In this document: positions 25,301 to 37,318 of the stretch, piece by piece | Position numbering within the stretch: position 1 is the first letter of the stretch | Layout of the letters: each line of letters starts with the position of its first letter | NCBI GenBank assembly: GCA_019802505.1 | Contig: JAFMOC010000021.1 | Span: 5,452,501 to 5,516,500 of the forward strand | DNA length: 64,000 nt | Reading direction: 5' to 3' | DNA from: Corydoras sp. C115 | Lineage: Eukaryota; Chordata; Actinopteri; Siluriformes; Callichthyidae | Made by a program: the position numbers and the translations under genes | Notes under the pieces: generated by a model | What the model saw: the letters and a program-made list of their open reading frames with translations, nothing else | Databases searched by the model: none | What the model was told of the DNA's origin: nothing

Positions 25301-27471
25301 TACAAATGAGAACACCACAAGTCAGTAGTTATGCAGAAAACTATCTACACTGTAAAATTATCAGACCTGATCGTTATCTGATCATGCACCCCCCCACCCC
25401 TTTTTTATTTTTAATACATTTTTTAATACACATTTTAATTTATACACTGATGAGGCAACATTATTCACCACCTGTCAAATGCACTGTTGGACCTCAAAAT
25501 AGCTTCAAACTGCAAAGTCCTCCATAAAGCTTTGAAGCCCCACGGTGATCTCTGGCACCAAGTTGTTGAATGTATACCTTTAAAGTCTACATTGCCAGAT
25601 GGTGCTGCTAAGGATTATCCATTTTTTTTAAAATGTTTTGTTATCTTTTTCAACACAGTGTGTAAACTGTGCAGTATGGGATGGCATGTTATTTAAGTTT
25701 TTCTGCTGTGAACATGGAAACATAATCCCCAAAAGTACTTAGGAAAGCGGCACCTAATAACTGACCTCAATGACTGTCCCAGGCCCCAGGAAATATTACA
25801 GAACTTCACACGTTCTCCACCAACTTTGTCATTAATTTACAAAAAACATTTGAAATGCCATTATAAAAATCAAAGGAACAAGGAACAAATTAGAATACTT
25901 AATTTAAATACAAGTTTAATATATAAGTTTATTATTCAAAAGCATACTAATAATTAAGTTTGACTTTTGGTTCCATCTTTTTAGCCTACATATTTACCAT
26001 TCTAAAAAAGGGCTGCAACCGTGTTAAAATGACAAAAATCAGTGGAGAAAACAGTTCCCTGATGATCACTGACTAGCACATACTTGCCATTCATCTGACT
26101 TAGTGTGAATCAAATTAAATTTGACTTCTTTTTAAATAAGTTTATAGTGTACCTAAATGCATACCTTGTGTCTGACTTGCTCACTTTCTTTTAGCTGCAG
26201 ACAAAGCTTTGGTGAACTTTTCTCCAGAGTGGAGATTTGCCTCATTCCATTTGTATTTGTACTTGAAAAAGAAAAAAAATATGTTTTTAAGATAAAATGA
26301 GCAAGTCATATATACCACATACTGAAACATCATACATAGAACTGTATTAGTAACTATAAAAACCAGCCTGATTCATCAGCTGACTCATGCACACAATAAC
26401 AAAGCCATTCTCTTATGCAATCTCTATAAGACAGTTTATAATTAACTAACACTACCCATAAATTTAAGAAATGTGATTGTTGTGGGGAAAAAGAGAAAAG
26501 AATATGACAAATTAATGATTGTGAACATTTATTAAACTGAACAAATATTAATGTTTTCAAGTGTTTTCACTGATCAGCTTTACTGTTTGTTGCAAGGATA
26601 TCTATATTTAAAATGACACCTGCCACATGCCCATGTACATGTTAGTATCTAAGCATGTTTTAACCAGAATGTTACATTATGTTTCTTTTCCTTTTAAAAA
26701 ATATTCTTTATGAACTTTTTGCCACTTCCCTTGAGTTCCATTGAGCTCATGACTTCACTTTTTTTAACTTTTATACCCAAGCCCAATACTCTCACTGACA
26801 GTTCATATGGTGTAAAGCATTGAAGGTGTTTTTTTTTATTATTAACAATATAACCCTCTTTCTGTGATTTTGGTGTTGTATGAGCAGGGATATTGCTCTC
26901 GACTTTGAAGGCTTAAAAACCAATTGTGTAAAATAAACATTTCATTGGAATAAGCCTTTTTACAAGTCAAATGAAGTAAACTGATGCAAAAAAATACTTA
27001 AACTGGCTAACACAAAAACATTTTACAGCACATTCATCTAAATACAAATACAGGAACTACGCATAGGGGAAAAATAACTGCCACCAAAAAGTTATTAAAT
27101 AACCCATAAAGAGAACAAACTCAGATCATGAGATGCATTAATATTAAAAGAGTACTGCGACACTTATATTAGATCTTAAATCTTATTTTAAATGAGTTGG
27201 TCGTTTAAACATAGCGATTGTCCTACCTGTGTTTGCTGTTTCTCTCCAAATCCTCCCACAAACTCCCATGTAGACTTAGCGTTTCTTCCAATCTAGTCAC
27301 TGTCAGTTTTCAAACATTATTTTTGCGACTTAGACACCTGAAATGAATTTATGTAAATCGTAAGGTACCTCGATCAAAGAGTCTGGAGAATGGCTCCTTT
27401 TGTCGGAAATCCCTTTTAAACAAAGCAGCTCGCACATGAGTCTTCCACTCCTCCATAACGCCGCAGGTCAT
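22381..27471 (-). CDS. Short ATG16-domain coiled-coil protein without WD40 repeats
   Basis: Six exons join in frame to 244 residues: 27369-27471, 27227-27299, 26165-26261, 23726-23799, 23391-23642, 22381-22516. The N-terminus EEWKTHVRAALFKRD aligns with the ATG5-binding helix of ATG16L1 (WKRHISEQLRRRD). Residues about 90-195 form a long charged coiled coil. It ends ERWLEEKREEAERLN, close to the ATG16L1 stretch RWMAEKAQEANRLN that ends its coiled coil. ATG16 scaffolds the ATG12-ATG5 conjugate on phagophore membranes. After the coiled coil there is only a basic tail (HLHRAPRRQASKG) and a stop, so the WD40 propeller of ATG16L1/L2 is absent. The stop lies 980 bp from the convergent arrb2 stop, leaving no room for propeller exons. 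Two ATGs compete at 27471 and 27456. It shares a repeat-filled divergent region with med11. Orthology to ATG16L1 or L2 is unclear; function is inferred from family only. Confidence 0.8.
24048..24500 (-). repeat. Chimeric SINE: copy 6 fused to a headless second-family SINE
   Basis: On the minus strand, 24500-24394 is body sequence of the second SINE family (the one at 15236-15450) without its tRNA head. It joins directly to a full first-family SINE at 24393-24048. The target duplication gcgtataaaacaa flanks the pair at 24035-24047 and 24501-24513, not each part. It lies in intron 3 of the ATG16-like gene. Confidence 0.85.
25252..25310 (-). repeat. Fragment of the second SINE family
   Basis: Short piece with acatttagtcacttagcagacgcttttattcaaagc, the end of the same element seen near 15.24 kb. 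In intron 3 of the ATG16-like gene. Confidence 0.6.
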
Positions 27472-27854
27472 CGCTGTAACACAAAATAAAATAAAGTCCA
27501 AAAACGGTTAACTGCTTTCACTTCCCTAATCGTTTCTTGTTTTACTCTTTTAGTGCTACACACACAAAAAAAAAACCCCAACACGTTTTGCAATTCACTT
27601 CACGGGTGACAAACTCCCATCAAATTTACAACCTGTAACCTTAATCTGACTCTGGCATTCTAAACTCCACCTTCTTGTTTAAACAATAATGTAAGTCTTA
27701 TCTTACCCAAACACCTTCCTCAGTAAACTTTTGAGGAAAGTTGTATTTCCACAACATATCCACACACAGCATCCAAATGATCAATACTACCATTTATTTC
27801 ATGTTCATACACAGATTACTCATACTACTACTATTTATTATTGTTAGTTACTGC

Positions 27855-27896
<42 letters not shown>

Positions 27897-28247
27897 TTCA
27901 TTCATTCATTCATTATCTCCCGCTTTATCCTCTACTAGGGTCGCGGTGGGGTTCCCCATGCCCATCCAGGGGAGAACGTCTCGGGCGCTGGGCAGATAGA
28001 CCCAGGACAGGGCGCCAATCCATCGCTGGGCACACACTCACTCACACAAACACACTCTATATGGGGCAATTTTGAGAATTCAATTGATTGATCCATGTTT
28101 TTGGACGGTTGGAGTAAACCGGAGAACCCGGAGGAAACCCACGCAGACACGGGGAGAACATGGAAACTCCACCCAGCTGGGGATTCGAACCGGGAATCCC
28201 TAATGCTGAGAGGCGAACGTGCTAACCACTAAGCCACCGTGCCGCCC

Positions 28248-28289
<42 letters not shown>

Positions 28290-28646
28290 TTCATTCATTA
28301 TCTCCCGCTTTATCCTCTACCAGGGTCGCGGTGGGGTTCCCCATGCCCATCCAGGGGAGAACGTCTCGGGCGCTGGGCAGATAGACCCAGGACAGGGCGC
28401 CAATCCATCGCTGGGCACACACTCACTCACACAAACACACTCTATATGGGGCAATTTGGAGAATTCAATTGATTGATCCATGTTTATGGACTGTGGGAGG
28501 AAACCGGAGAACCCGGAGGAAACCCACGCAGATACGGGGAGAACATGGAAACTCCACCCAGATGGGGATTCGAACCGGGAATCCCTAGTGCTGAGAGGCG
28601 AACGTGCTAACCACTAAGCCAGCGTGCCGCCCTATTATTATTATTA

Positions 28647-28695
<49 letters not shown>

Positions 28696-29028
28696 TTCAT
28701 TCATTATCTGCCGCTTTATCCTCTACTAGGGTCGCGGTGGGGTTCCCCATGCCCATCCAGGGGAGAACGTCTCGGGCGCTGGGCAGATAGACCCAGGACA
28801 GGGTGCCAATCCATCGCTGGGCACACACTCACTCACACAAACACACTCTATATGGGGCAATTTTGAGAATTCAATTCACTTGATCCATGTTTTTGGACTG
28901 TGGGAGTAAACCGGAGAACCCGGAGGAAACCCACACAGACACGGGGAGAACATGGAAACTCCACCCAGATGGGGATTCGAACCGGGAATCCCTAGCGCTG
29001 AGAGTAGAACTTGCTAACCACTAAGCCC

Positions 29029-29079
<51 letters not shown>
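27855..29079 (-). repeat. Three tandem SINE copies (7-9) alternating with (TTA)n
   Basis: SINEs at 27895-28246, 28288-28632 and 28693-29027, all head-right. They are separated by (TTA)n runs at 27855-27894, 28247-28287, 28633-28692 and 29028-29079. The block fills the divergent region between the ATG16-like gene and med11. The (TTA)n reads as (TAA)n tail extension on the SINE strand. Confidence 0.93.
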
Positions 29080-29639
29080 CATTACTGTTACTACTCAATT
29101 CGCATTTACACTGCCTTTCATTGTCACTACAAAATCATAGTATTTAAACTTTTTTACTGTAAATTCCAATACATCAAACTGCATTTCACTTTCTTGTTTA
29201 AATGTCATAAATGTCTGTAGCCGGGGGAAAGTGAGGAACGTAATTTGAATTACTTTGTATGTATAGAACATGTGAAGGAATTGACAATAAAGCCTACTTT
29301 GACTTACTTTGACTTTGAGATTACACACATTAGGAACATATCTGTAGAATGGCAGGTTATACGGTGTATTTTTGCAAATTAAATCCAAACAAAATACTTA
29401 TAGTCCTTATTTTATAGTCACTGACAAGTAAAATACACAGTGTACAATTATGTCGCGTGTTATGTACAAAATCATAAGGATAACTGCATCCGAGAAGTAG
29501 AATTGTGGGTTGAAAACATGGAACTGGCAACATTGTCATGACGTTCTTTTCGTTTCCGTTTCTGAAGAAATTTGGCCCACTTGGCCTGCCGTCACCGAAG
29601 CAGTTGTAGTTTTGTTGCATGAGTTCGATTGATTTTAAG

Positions 29640-29684
29640 GGGTTTCTTGTGAGAATAACACGTTCTGCTTCATATCGGTAAGAG
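29640..29684 (+). other. med11: Probable 5' noncoding exon of med11
   Basis: A consensus donor (gtgagt at 29685) lies 75 bp before a good acceptor (gtgtgtttag, ending 29759), which precedes the med11 start codon. The upstream limit is unknown. Confidence 0.5.
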
Positions 29685-29778
29685 GTGAGTCATATTCAAA
29701 CATTAAACTTATTAATGATAGTATTCAGCAGTCGCTTATTCGATCGTTTGTGTGTTTAGATGCGACAGGAGCAGCGGG

Positions 29779-29857
29779 ATGGCTAACGACCGACTGAGAG
29801 CTCTGGAGGATGTCGAGAAGGAGATCGCGATTGTTCTGCTGAGTGCAGGTTCCTTAC

Positions 29858-29908
<51 letters not shown>

Positions 29909-30037
29909 AGCTCCTCTCTCTCTATCTCTCTCAGTAGCTCTCTCTCTCTCTCTCTCTATCTCTCTCAGTAGCTCTCTCTCTCTATCTCTCTCTCTCTCAG
30001 TAGCTCTCTCTCTCTCTCTCTCTATCTCTCTCAGTAG

Positions 30038-30068
<31 letters not shown>

Positions 30069-30105
30069 AGTAGCTCTCTCTCTCTCTATCTCTCTCTCTC
30101 TCAGT

Positions 30106-30179
<74 letters not shown>

Positions 30180-31154
30180 GTAGCTCTCTCTCTCTCTCTC
30201 TCTCTCAGTAACTCTCTCTCAGTAGCTCTCTCTCTCTCTCTCTCTCTCAGTAGCTCTCTCTATCTCTCTCTCTCAGTAGCTCTCTCTCTCTCTCTCTCTC
30301 TCTCTCAGTAGCTCTCTCTCTTAGTAGCTCTCTCTCTCTCTCTCTCTCAGTAGCTCTCTCTCTCTCTCTCAGTAGCTCTCTCTCTTAGTAGCTCTCTCTC
30401 TCTCTCTCTCTATCTCTCTCAGTAGCTCTCTCTCTCTCTATCTCTCTCTCTCTCTCTCTCTCTCAGTAGCTCTCTCTCAGTATCTCTCTCTCTCTCAGTA
30501 GCTCTCTCTCTCAGTAGCTCTCTCTCTCTCTCTCTCTTTAAATTTTCCTTTGGTTTGTTGAAATCCTTTCCCAGAAAATGTTCCTCTCCTCCTTTGCTGT
30601 CTTCTTGCTTCAGTTCAAAATGTTTAAAAAAAGTTGTATTCCTGTTGTTTTCAGTGGTCTAATCCTTTATGTTGGTTTTTCAGTAAATTATAACTGCATT
30701 TCTAAAAAAATTCTTTAAGTTTATCTCATCTTATAAACAAAACTTGGAAGGAATTCAGGAGCTCATGTTAAGCATGACCTGTCCTGTTCACTCTCCCTCT
30801 CTGTCTCAGTAGCTCTCTCTCTCTCTCTCTCTCAGTAGCTCTCTCTCTCTCTCTCTCTCTCAGTAGCTCTCTCTCTCTCTCTCAGTAGCTCTCTCTCTTA
30901 GTAGCTCTCTCTCTCTCTCTCTCTCTCAGTAGCTCTCTCTCTCTCTCAGTAGCTCTCTCTCTCTCTCAGTAGCTCTCTCTCTCTCTGTCTCTCTCTCCTT
31001 CTCTCTCTCTCAGTAGCTCTCTCTCTCTCTCTCTCTCTCTCAGTAGCTCTCTCTCTCTCCTTCTCTCTCTCAGTAGCTCTCTCTCTCTCAGTAGCTCTCT
31101 CTCTCTCTCTCAGTTGCTCTCTCTCTCTCTCTCTCTCTCAGTAGCTCTCTCAGT

Positions 31155-31194
<40 letters not shown>

Positions 31195-32170
31195 TTTGCT
31201 TTGTTGACCTGACGAATGTACAAATTTGTATTGTAAAAAGTATAGACTACTAGGGAATCCCCATCTGGGTGGAGTTTCCATGTTCTCCCCCTGTCCGTGT
31301 GGGTTTCCTCCGGGTTCTCCGGTTTCCTCCCACAGTCCAAAAACATGGATCAAGTCAATTGAGTTCTCCAAATTGCCCCATATAGAGTGTGTCTGTGTGA
31401 GTGAGTATGTGCCCAGCGATGGATTGGCGCCCTGTCCTGGGTGTATCTGCCCAATGCCTGAAATGTTCTCCCCTGGATGGGCATGGGGAACCCCACCATG
31501 ACACTAATAGAGGATAAAGCGGAAGATGATGGATGAATGAATATTACATGTGTGTGTATATGTATATATGTGTGTCATAGTTTCTGAAAGCTCACCTCAG
31601 CAAATACAAATACATTTTGGTAATACATTTTTTTTCAAGCACCAGATTCCATGGCAATGTGACTAATTTATAACTGTCTCTTACTCAGGAAATATAGTGT
31701 TGGAGTTATCAAAGGAGAAGCATAATGCAAGTTTATTAGATCGTCAGCTCAACCAGTTTCAGACCTCAATCAACCGTGTTGAAACTGAACTTAGTTCTCA
31801 GATCCGCTATCTCACACAGGTTTGTGTCTTTCAGTGCATCAGAGTAATAATTGCTTTGCTCCGGTATGTTTGGATACCAAGTTTTTAGTCTGGTCTAATA
31901 AAAGCTATGTACTGAAATCCAGGACTGTGTGGATGTCAGTGATGCATAAACTATTTGTATGATAAAAGGAATGTGACGTGTTCCTATGTGCTATGCTGAC
32001 ATTTTTTGTATATTTGTGTATAGGTTGCAACCGGTCAGCCTCATGAAGGCTCAACGTATTCAGCAAGGAAGGACTGCCAGATGGCTCTGAACCGAGCAGA
32101 ATATGCCCGCATCAAACTGGGAGAACTACGACGCACTTGTGAGATTATGCTGGACCCTCAGACACAATGA
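29779..32170 (+). CDS. med11: Mediator head subunit 11
   Basis: Three coding exons give 115 residues (human 117): 29779-29848, 31689-31819, 32024-32170. The protein reads NDRLRALEDVEKEI, then LELSKEKHNASLLDRQ, then QIRYLTQVATGQPHEG, RKDCQMALNRAEYA and RTCEIML, near-identical to human MED11. MED11 pairs with MED22 as a helical bundle in the Mediator head, near the RNA polymerase II and TFIIH contacts, in the nucleus. The gene follows arrb2 as in human 17p13. A noncoding first exon probably ends at 29684 (donor gtgagt), with the acceptor at 29757-29759. Intron 1 is unusual: it is mostly (CT)n with repeated CTCAGTAG blocks plus a 5'-truncated SINE. The plus-strand poly(A) signal at 32555-32560 lies inside the convergent rnasek 3' region. 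Confidence 0.96.
29850..31187 (+). repeat. (CT)n array with interspersed CTCAGTAGCT blocks in med11 intron 1
   Basis: Two arrays, 29858-30538 and 30799-31187, are built from (CT)n tracts broken by CAGTAG (sometimes TTAGTAG) roughly every 20-50 bases, more than 30 times in all. About 260 bp of ordinary AT-rich sequence separates them. The arrays sit between med11 exons 1 and 2. The spacer word turns each tract into a polypyrimidine-AG match. Confidence 0.95.
31252..31543 (+). repeat. 5'-truncated SINE copy 10 in med11 intron 1
   Basis: Lacks the A box and starts in the B-box region (ggaatccccatctggg). Body and (ATGA)n tail are intact. It ends about 145 bp before med11 exon 2. Confidence 0.92.
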
Positions 32171-32949
32171 AGTTGTGGACACAATATCTGTTAAAAGATG
32201 AAAATGGCTCTGAAATAAGAAATCACAGCAAATTTCATCAAACAATTCTCATCTCAGAAGTTTTGTCTGCAGGTGGTCGAAGAAAAGTCAACAGAGAAAC
32301 TTTACTCATATACTGATGCATTTTTCATATGAAGCTTTTGACATAACACATTTTGGTGAACAGATATGTACTTCTATTTTAAGTCTGTTTATATTCTGTT
32401 ACAAATCAAACATAAACTGCAACAAGTTTAAAATGTTGAGCCTTTTCTCTGACTTTTATTTGGAGGAACAAGTTACATTTATCATTTTCACGTTTCACAA
32501 ATATGAAGAATGACCATAAGGACACAAACCATAAATATACAGGAATAATTTAACAATAAATTAAGCACAAAATATATTACAACAATGTTTTACTTTAACT
32601 GAACAAGATCTGTAAATCACCATGAAGAAAAACATTTCACACTCAATACACTCTTTTATAACTAGTCATTATGAACAGTTGCCTTCATTGTGGTTTACTG
32701 TGTGGTGCATTATTTAGACAACCTTACTTTTAGGGAATGTCTAATGTATGAAACTTGACTTCATCAACATGCACAATGTATTATGCAAGTTTCTTCCACC
32801 AGAATCGATGAAGGAATTTTAAATTTTAATAATCTATTTTCATAAGACAGGAAACACCAACTACAAGCTATTCAATAAAGTTGTACTCTATAAATTATCT
32901 GCAAAGTAATAATGCTTAAACAAGTGTGAGGAATTCTTCAACGATCCAG

Positions 32950-35364
32950 TTATGTCACCATGTACTCCTGGCGCTTGTTTAGGCGAACCTGGCATAATGA
33001 AACAGCACCAACTCCAACATAGATGGCAGCGGCAATGAAGCAGTTAATAGCTACTTGATTGTAGAGCTTGTAGATTGCCTGGGGAGGATTTTTGCTATGG
33101 GGTAAAAAGACATGAACAATCTTAGAATGTCAAAGTTGTGCATTGGGATCTGCTGAAAAGACTGCAAGGTTAGAAAAGTAACTATCACTTGGCAAACATA
33201 CAATTACATTTATTACAGCAGAAATTACATTTTATTACATTTTAAAATTTGGAAAAATGACATTAAATAGCATCATTTTAACAGTACCACGCTCTCATTA
33301 AGAGTTCAGTAGAAATAGATTTTTGTTGCTTTGTTAAACCTGCTTTAAATTAACACAATATTTATATACATAGTGTTTAAGACACAGCAGTCCAACATCA
33401 TTAACTTGATAAATCATTATCTTTGATGGTATTTACATTTTGATACAGCAAATGATTTACTTGTAAGTGTATCAGAGTAACAGAGAAAAACAGGCCCAAC
33501 TACTAAGTTATGCAGATTAGTTATACTAAACAATTAAATTGTTAATCAACTAGGGCATGTTTAAAACAGCAGTAAGGCGATCAACTGATCAAGTGAATCA
33601 TTCTGCTGTTAAAAATTAATATAATCTTTTCATTTAATCTTTTCATTTCATTTACATCATGTATAATCTACTGTAATACCACTTTGCAACCCTATAGTGT
33701 TTGGCCTTTTCTAATATTTACAGCTTTTAGCTACTACTCTAATCAGGTACAACAGAGATGACTTTTTTTCTAATGTTCTCATGCAGGAACCAACAGTAAA
33801 AGAAGTTTAAACCCTGTCTTGGAGAATGTCTCTTCACAATAACATACTACAGTGTACTGCATGTTTTTAACAAACAAGTGCTGTTAATAATCTATTTAAG
33901 TTGTGGGTAGTAACCAATTTCTTCAATTTTTATTTTACCATGCATTACCTTTTAACTCAGACCTTAGAATTATGCAGCCCTGTGGCCACATTCCCTTTAC
34001 AACCTGCATGAGGTCATTGGGAAGTAAGATTAGAATGTGAAGAAGTGTACATACAAAAAAAAGGCAGGATCGGATAATGATCAGGTTTGATAATTCTACA
34101 ACGTTGCTTCTTTTTCTGTAACTACTGACTTGTGTTGTTCTCTCATTTGTATGTCGATTGATTATCAGCGTCTGTAAAATGATTAAATGTATGTAATGTA
34201 GAATGGGGATTTCTGAGGTCACCTTCAAAACCTTCAAAAACTTTGTGCATAAAGTGCACTTTATAAACGGTACAATTGTTGCTTTTTTAAATTCATTTTA
34301 AATGTGGTTCTGACCCCCAGAATGATCCCTGTTTTTCCATGTGGCCCCCAGAGAAAATTAATTGCCCAGCTCTGTTTAACCTAAAGATTTTGTCATTTAT
34401 ACTACTGGTATAAGTCAAAGTAATTTATTATTTATAATATCTTCCTGGGTGGCATGGTGGCTTAGTGGTTAGCATGTTCGCTTCTCTGCGCTGGGGATTC
34501 CAGGTTCCATGTTCTCCACGTGTCTGTGTGGGTTTCTTCCGGATTCTCTGGTTTCCTCCCACAGTAAAAAAAAACCACATTCAAGGTAACTTGGATGCTC
34601 TAAATTGCCCCATATAGCGTGTGTTTGTGTGAGTGAATGTGCTCAATAATAGATTAGCGCCCTGTCCAGGGTGTATCTATCCAGTGCAACGTTCTCCCCT
34701 GGATGAGGGACCCCGTGACCCTAGTATAGGAATATGTGGAAGATAATGAATAATATATTCCTGTCAGAAGCTACAAATTTCAATTTTTACATGTAATTTA
34801 ACATCAAATGTCCTGCAAAACAATTATAACTTTTCACAAAGGGGTATAAGAATAGAATAACATCATTACAGGTGCGTTTATTAATACATTTCATTAATTG
34901 TTTGCCATTCAAAGAACCGAAGACGTTTAAATAAATTGTGATTAATAAATAACTAAACGACTACTCACTCGTCACGAATGTCTTCTTCAGTGAAGGGAAC
35001 ATCCTCGATCAGCACAGCTGATTTTGCACTAAAGAATATCCCCAACATCGCCTGTGGTAATAATTAAAACAAAAATAGTGGTTTATTCAGCTGAAGAACC
35101 TCAGCGGGATGTCATTTTAGATGCTACAGAACACGGTTCCGTTAGATAGGCATACAAAATTTAAGCAAATTCTATTAACCAAATCGATGTCATCGAGTCC
35201 AAACAAATAAAAGCCCATATATAAAGCTGCGGTGTAACTGCTGTTAGTTGTTATATTTTGATATGAAGCTAGCAATGTGATCTCACCAGCATCACAATGC
35301 CCCAGATACTTAATACAATCCCACAAGCGGCCAGTTTCGGGCCGCAAAACAACAGAGACGGCAT
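32950..35364 (-). CDS. rnasek: Ribonuclease kappa
   Basis: Three exons give 101 residues (human 98): 35287-35364, 34969-35051, 32950-33094. The protein begins MPSLLFCGPKLAACGIVLSIWG and continues through AMLGIFFSAKSAVLIEDVPFTEED and YNQVAINCFIAAAIYVGVGA to CQVRLNKRQEYMVT. The two hydrophobic segments (about residues 10-35 and 66-88) flank a luminal loop, as in the family. RNASEK is a small endomembrane protein described as an endoribonuclease and as a V-ATPase-associated factor needed for endocytosis. Exon phases agree at both joins. The gene converges with med11 (stops 779 bp apart) and diverges from bacc1, its neighbour in human 17p13 too. A minus-strand poly(A) signal is at 32455-32460, so the 3' ends of rnasek and med11 probably overlap. 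Confidence 0.96.
34446..34756 (+). repeat. SINE copy 11, diverged, in rnasek intron 2
   Basis: Head ggcttagtggttagcatgttcg is followed by a deletion of the B-box region, then a recognisable body ending in gtgaccctagtatagg. Confidence 0.88.
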
Positions 35365-35805
35365 TACTGCAGTTTTACGAATTAAACAATTAACAATTCT
35401 AATCGTAACGAATCACAAAAATGGTCGCTCTGCAGGCCCGAGAAGCGATCCCAAAACGAACCGATTCTTTTCTTCGCGTCCAAGCGTTTAAGCTCAAGAG
35501 TCGATTCATAAGATTTCACGTTAATACTGAGTCGGCTCAAATTCACGTTGCCCTCGAGCGGACGAATCTTACCTAAAATAAAACATAAAGCTCCTCATAC
35601 ACTGCCGCTCAAAAGTTTAATATCATTTGCAAATTTAGGTAAACAAAAATTAGGTAATTGTTTTTCGATGATTGTGAAATAATAGTGTCTTAAACAATCA
35701 ATAGGTTCGTTTTCACTGTTACACCATTTTTTAATGTCGACCCACAACATAAGTGTGTAAAAGGGTTATAAAACAAATGAGAAATTTCATTATTTAATTA
35801 ATTTC

Positions 35806-35929
35806 ATTCATTATCTCCCGCTTTATCCTCTATTAGGGTTGCGGTCGGGTTCCCCATGCCCATCCAGGGGAGAACGTCTTGGGCGCTGGGCAGATAGACC
35901 CAGGACAGGGCGCCAATCCATCGCTGGGC
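35806..35929 (-). repeat. SINE copy 12, head missing
   Basis: Only the tail-side 125 bp remain; it stops at ccatcgctgggca, directly before AT-rich DNA and a LINE piece. Confidence 0.88.
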
Positions 35930-35954
35930 AATGAATAATAATATAAAATTCATT

Positions 35955-36595
35955 TAAAGTTTTGCCTCTTCATGCTATATACAGTCAAGACCTCTGCACT
36001 GGTCAAGAAGGCCCAGCATTGGCTTCACTTCCTGAGGGTGCTCAGGAAAGAGCAACTACACACAAGCCTGCTGGTGACCTTCTACCGTTCCACCATCGAA
36101 AGCCTGCTGACGTATGCTGTGTCAGTGTGGCACTCCAGCTGCACAGAGGCTGACAGAAGAAGACTACAGAGAGTGACCAACACAGCCGAAAAAATCATTG
36201 GCTGCTCCCTGCCTTCCATAAACTCCATCTACCACTCCCGCTGTCACATCTTAAAGGACAATACCCACCCCAGCTTCTACCTTTTCAACCTGTTGCCTTC
36301 TGGCAGATGCTACAGGTCCATACGGGCCAAAACAAATAGATTCAGGGACAGCTTCTTTCCAAAAGCCATCACAATATTGAACACGAACCTGCACGAATTG
36401 GCACATTATTGTTTACACATTACATGTCTATTTGCACAAAACATTTTTGCACAGTTTTTCTTACTGTCTTTTTATATTGTTTTTTTCTATTAATATATTA
36501 TGCCATGAGCACTTTAAGGAGGAGGGTATAATGACAATAGGTTTATTATGTATGCGGGGTATAATGACATCGCTTTCTATTTCTATTCTATATAC
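35955..36595 (+). mobile_element. 5'-truncated LINE with reverse-transcriptase C-terminus
   Basis: An open stretch of about 150 codons has AQHWLHFLRVLRKEQL, FYRSTIESLLTYAVSVWHSS, NTAEKIIGCSLPS and NLLPSGRCYRSIRAKTNRFRDSF. This is the far C-terminus of a non-LTR retrotransposon pol of the L2/CR1-like kind found in fish. A 3' UTR with repeated ataatgaca follows. No active site is present. It sits between rnasek and bacc1. Confidence 0.85.
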
Positions 36596-36606
36596 TTCCT
36601 AAAATG

Positions 36607-36939
36607 TGCGGCACGGTGGCTTAGTGGTTAGCACGTTCGCCTCTCAGCACTAGGGATTCCCGTTTCAAATCCCCATCTTTTCCATGTTCTCCCCGTGTCC
36701 GTGTGGGTTTCCTCCGGGTTCCTCCCATAGTCCAAAAACATGGATCAAGTCAATTGAGTTCTCCAAATTGCCCCATATAGAGTGTGTTTGAGTGAGTGAG
36801 TGCGTGCCCAGCGATGGATTGGCGCCCTGTTCTGGGTCTATCTGCCCAGCGTCCGAAACGTTCTCCCCTGGATGGGCATGGGGAACCCCACCGCGACCCT
36901 AATAGAGGATAAAGCAGGAGATAATGAATGAATGTTTGA
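36607..36939 (+). repeat. SINE copy 13
   Basis: Target duplication atacttcctaaaat on both sides (about 36591-36604 and 36940-36953). It has a small deletion in the body next to the B box. Confidence 0.94.
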
Positions 36940-36995
36940 ATACTTCCTAAAATATAAATGAATTAAGAATATTAGTGAATAAATGTCTAAGAAAC

Positions 36996-37318
36996 GGCGG
37001 CACGGTGGCTTAGTGGTTGGCACGTTCGCCTCTCAGCGCTAGGGATTCCCGGTTCAAATCCCCATCTGGGTGGAGTTTCCATGTTCTCCCTGTGTCTGCG
37101 TGGGTTTCCTCCCACAGTCCAAAAACATGGATCAAGTCAATTGAGTTCTCCAAATTGCCCCATATAGAGTGTGTCTGTGTGAGTGAGTGTGTGCCCAGCG
37201 ATGGATTGGTGCCCTGTCCTGGGTCTATCTGCCCAGCGTCCGAAACGTTCTCCCCTGGATGGGCATGGGGAACCCCACCGCGACCCTAATAGAGGATAAA
37301 GCGGGAGATAATGAATGA
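36996..37318 (+). repeat. SINE copy 14
   Basis: Target duplication atgtctaagaaac on both sides. It lies in the same orientation as copy 13, only 56 bp downstream, about 540 bp before the bacc1 start. Confidence 0.94.
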
